Shown here: piece by piece, positions 62,807-64,000 of the stretch | Layout: each line of letters starts with the position of its first letter | How positions within the stretch are numbered: the stretch's first letter is position 1 | Origin: Planctomycetaceae bacterium | Lineage (GTDB): Bacteria > Planctomycetota > Planctomycetia > Planctomycetales > Planctomycetaceae | Assembly: GCA_021732785.1 (NCBI GenBank) | Contig: JAKFUG010000018.1 | Span: 1-64,000 of the forward strand | Reading direction: 5' to 3' | DNA length: 64,000 bases | Notes under the pieces: model-generated | Database searches by the model: none | Seen by the model: only the letters and a program-made list of their open reading frames with translations | Told to the model about the DNA's origin: nothing | Program-made: the position numbers and the translations under genes

Positions 62807-63623
62807 GATTCCACCTTCCGTGAACGTGTTCTCAATCCGCCGCCCAAACTCCGATAGGACGTGGGTAGCGAGAGACATCACACGCAAAGCCCATTCCACG
62901 CGATGCACAAATACCACCTCCGTCCACCGTGCTGGAGATTCACTCGGCCGCGGTCAAGCGGGAACCAACGCTGCCCGAGCCGAACTTATCAATCAGTCCG
63001 CCCGAATTGCCCCAGAGGACTTGATGCATTCGAGTTCAACGCCGATCGGATCGACGCCATGACCGGACAAAACAGCAGCTACAGCCTGTCAAATCGATCT
63101 TGCGCGTCGTCTATCGGACGACAGGATTGTCGTGGCAGGTAACTGATTGATTCGGCCATCCGGTGACATCCACAGCGTGCTAGGTGAGAGACGCATCCGC
63201 ATGCGTGATGAAGTCGAGATCACCTGTGACGATGTCGTAAAATCGCACCGATGATCGAGACTCATCCATCCCGGTGCAGGTTGCTGAGCGTCTGGCTTTG
63301 CCCCGGCACCATTTCTGTGACGTGGGAGACATTGGCGCGAGCCACGGCAGTCACAAAGGCTTCCTTCTCAGTGGCCGACATTTATCCCAAATCCTGGCAA
63401 TCGAGCGGTGCAATCGATTGTTGAATCACATCCACAATCGGCCCAAGATGTTGACAGCCGATGCCGTCGATAGCCACCGGGGGATTCGAAGGCGGAAGGG
63501 GGGTTGGGAATGAAGACACAAACGGTTTCACCGCCCACGTTTTGCTGTTCGTGCTTCGATTGTGCTGAACGCATTGCCGAAGGTCCATTTGCGTCGTACA
63601 ATCCTGACTGGAGTAATGTGCGC
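62807..63623. other. 817-base region with no convincing gene
   Basis: Frames exist on both strands but show no domain. One minus-strand frame (about 63265-63383, MSATEKEAFVTAVARANVSH) looks protein-like, and could be a degraded gene. An upstream in-frame extension of the last gene (to 63510) is possible but lacks support. Confidence 0.4.
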
Positions 63624-64000
63624 ATGCGATTTGTGATTGCGATTTTGGTGATCGTTCAACTGCTCCTTCGAGGGGCAGCGGTTCCTCATTGCCATGCGCA
63701 CGATGGTCGGACCCAATCTGCCGATCATGCGAATCGTCCCCATGTGCATGTTCCGGGGCACTCGCATTCACATGCCGGTGATCGCCATCACTCGAATCAA
63801 CGGCATTCGCACGGCCACGATGAATCGCGTCGAGAAGGCCACTTGCCCGCCACGCCGCTCCCAATCGATCCAGGGTCCGTCCCGTTAGAGCACGATCAAG
63901 ACACCGTTTACCTTGTTGGCGAGACTCCCACGGCAACTGTGGGTCGGATTCAAGTTCCAGCGCCCACTGACGCCTGCTGGTTTTCGACCAATATCGATGG
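63624..64000 (+). CDS. Histidine-rich secreted protein (partial, runs off the end)
   Basis: At least 125 residues from ATG 63624; the stop lies beyond the window. A signal peptide (FVIAILVIVQLLLRGAAVPH) is followed by a histidine-rich stretch: 15 His between residues 22 and 73, in HxH pairs (HVHVPGHSHSHAGDRHH). Binding of Zn, Ni, Cu or Co is inferred. GGAG lies ten bases upstream; a GTG two codons earlier is the alternative start. In planctomycetes similar proteins often precede metal-efflux genes, but the neighbour is not visible. Confidence 0.65.
   Translation, partial: MRFVIAILVIVQLLLRGAAVPHCHAHDGRTQSADHANRPHVHVPGHSHSHAGDRHHSNQRHSHGHDESRREGHLPATPLPIDPGSVPLEHDQDTVYLVGETPTATVGRIQVPAPTDACWFSTNID

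Noticed and set aside
62483-62917. Complete 144-residue gene ending at 62483
   Set aside because: The last residues are read from the IS end; it is the 5' half of the interrupted gene, with start at 62806.
40396-64000. Second copy of the tRNA-Ser 3' end as the right attachment site
   Set aside because: Reading through the region I found no matching run; it may lie outside the window.

Overview
The window reads as part of a planctomycete (Planctomycetota) chromosome. The evidence is family content: a DUF1559 pilin-like protein, a DUF1501/DUF1549-DUF1553 pair, several PQQ-type beta-propeller proteins, a very long WD40-like protein with an MJ0042-type zinc ribbon, an ECF sigma/anti-sigma pair, and GC-rich coding sequence throughout. 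No species is claimed.

Layout. 1-40.3 kb looks like resident chromosome. It holds the end of an RND efflux pump and its TolC-like partner; two tandem histidine kinases; a heptanucleotide tandem repeat; a FabZ-like/HAD pair; two tandem secreted paralogues of unknown function; an ECF sigma/anti-sigma pair; secreted thioredoxin-like and amidohydrolase proteins; an App1-type phosphatase; a TPR protein; a WD40-like membrane protein; a methyltransferase; a hybrid histidine kinase; DUF1559; a four-gene cluster with arsenic-like features (PhyH oxygenase, two VOC/half-methyltransferase fusions, an ArsR-type regulator); DUF1501/DUF1549; and two PQQ-propeller proteins.

From a tRNA-Ser(CGA) at 40.31 kb rightwards the content becomes accessory. 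A tyrosine recombinase sits next to the tRNA. It is followed by a Ycf35-like (DUF1257) / DUF2997 / Ycf46-like AAA ATPase module, several small hypothetical and membrane proteins, and then a compact ubiquitin-like conjugation cluster at 50.9-53.7 kb: a ThiS-like beta-grasp protein, a predicted E2 fold fused to a cysteine-rich RING-like tail, a JAMM peptidase, a small overlapping ORF and a ThiF/E1-like enzyme. This is the most exciting system in the window. Many of these genes are preceded by a perfect GC-rich hairpin with a T-rich flank shortly before the next ribosome-binding site.

53.8-60.3 kb carries a second tyrosine recombinase, abutting a possible gene remnant, an orphan 463-aa protein, and a serine recombinase whose C-terminal part seems to be encoded separately. 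At 60.8-62.5 kb an intact IS4-family element (22-bp perfect terminal repeats, 8-bp target duplication) interrupts a secreted-protein gene whose frame is restored exactly when the element is removed on paper. The window ends inside a histidine-rich secreted protein.

All family names come from reading motifs in the translated sequence. No database search was run.
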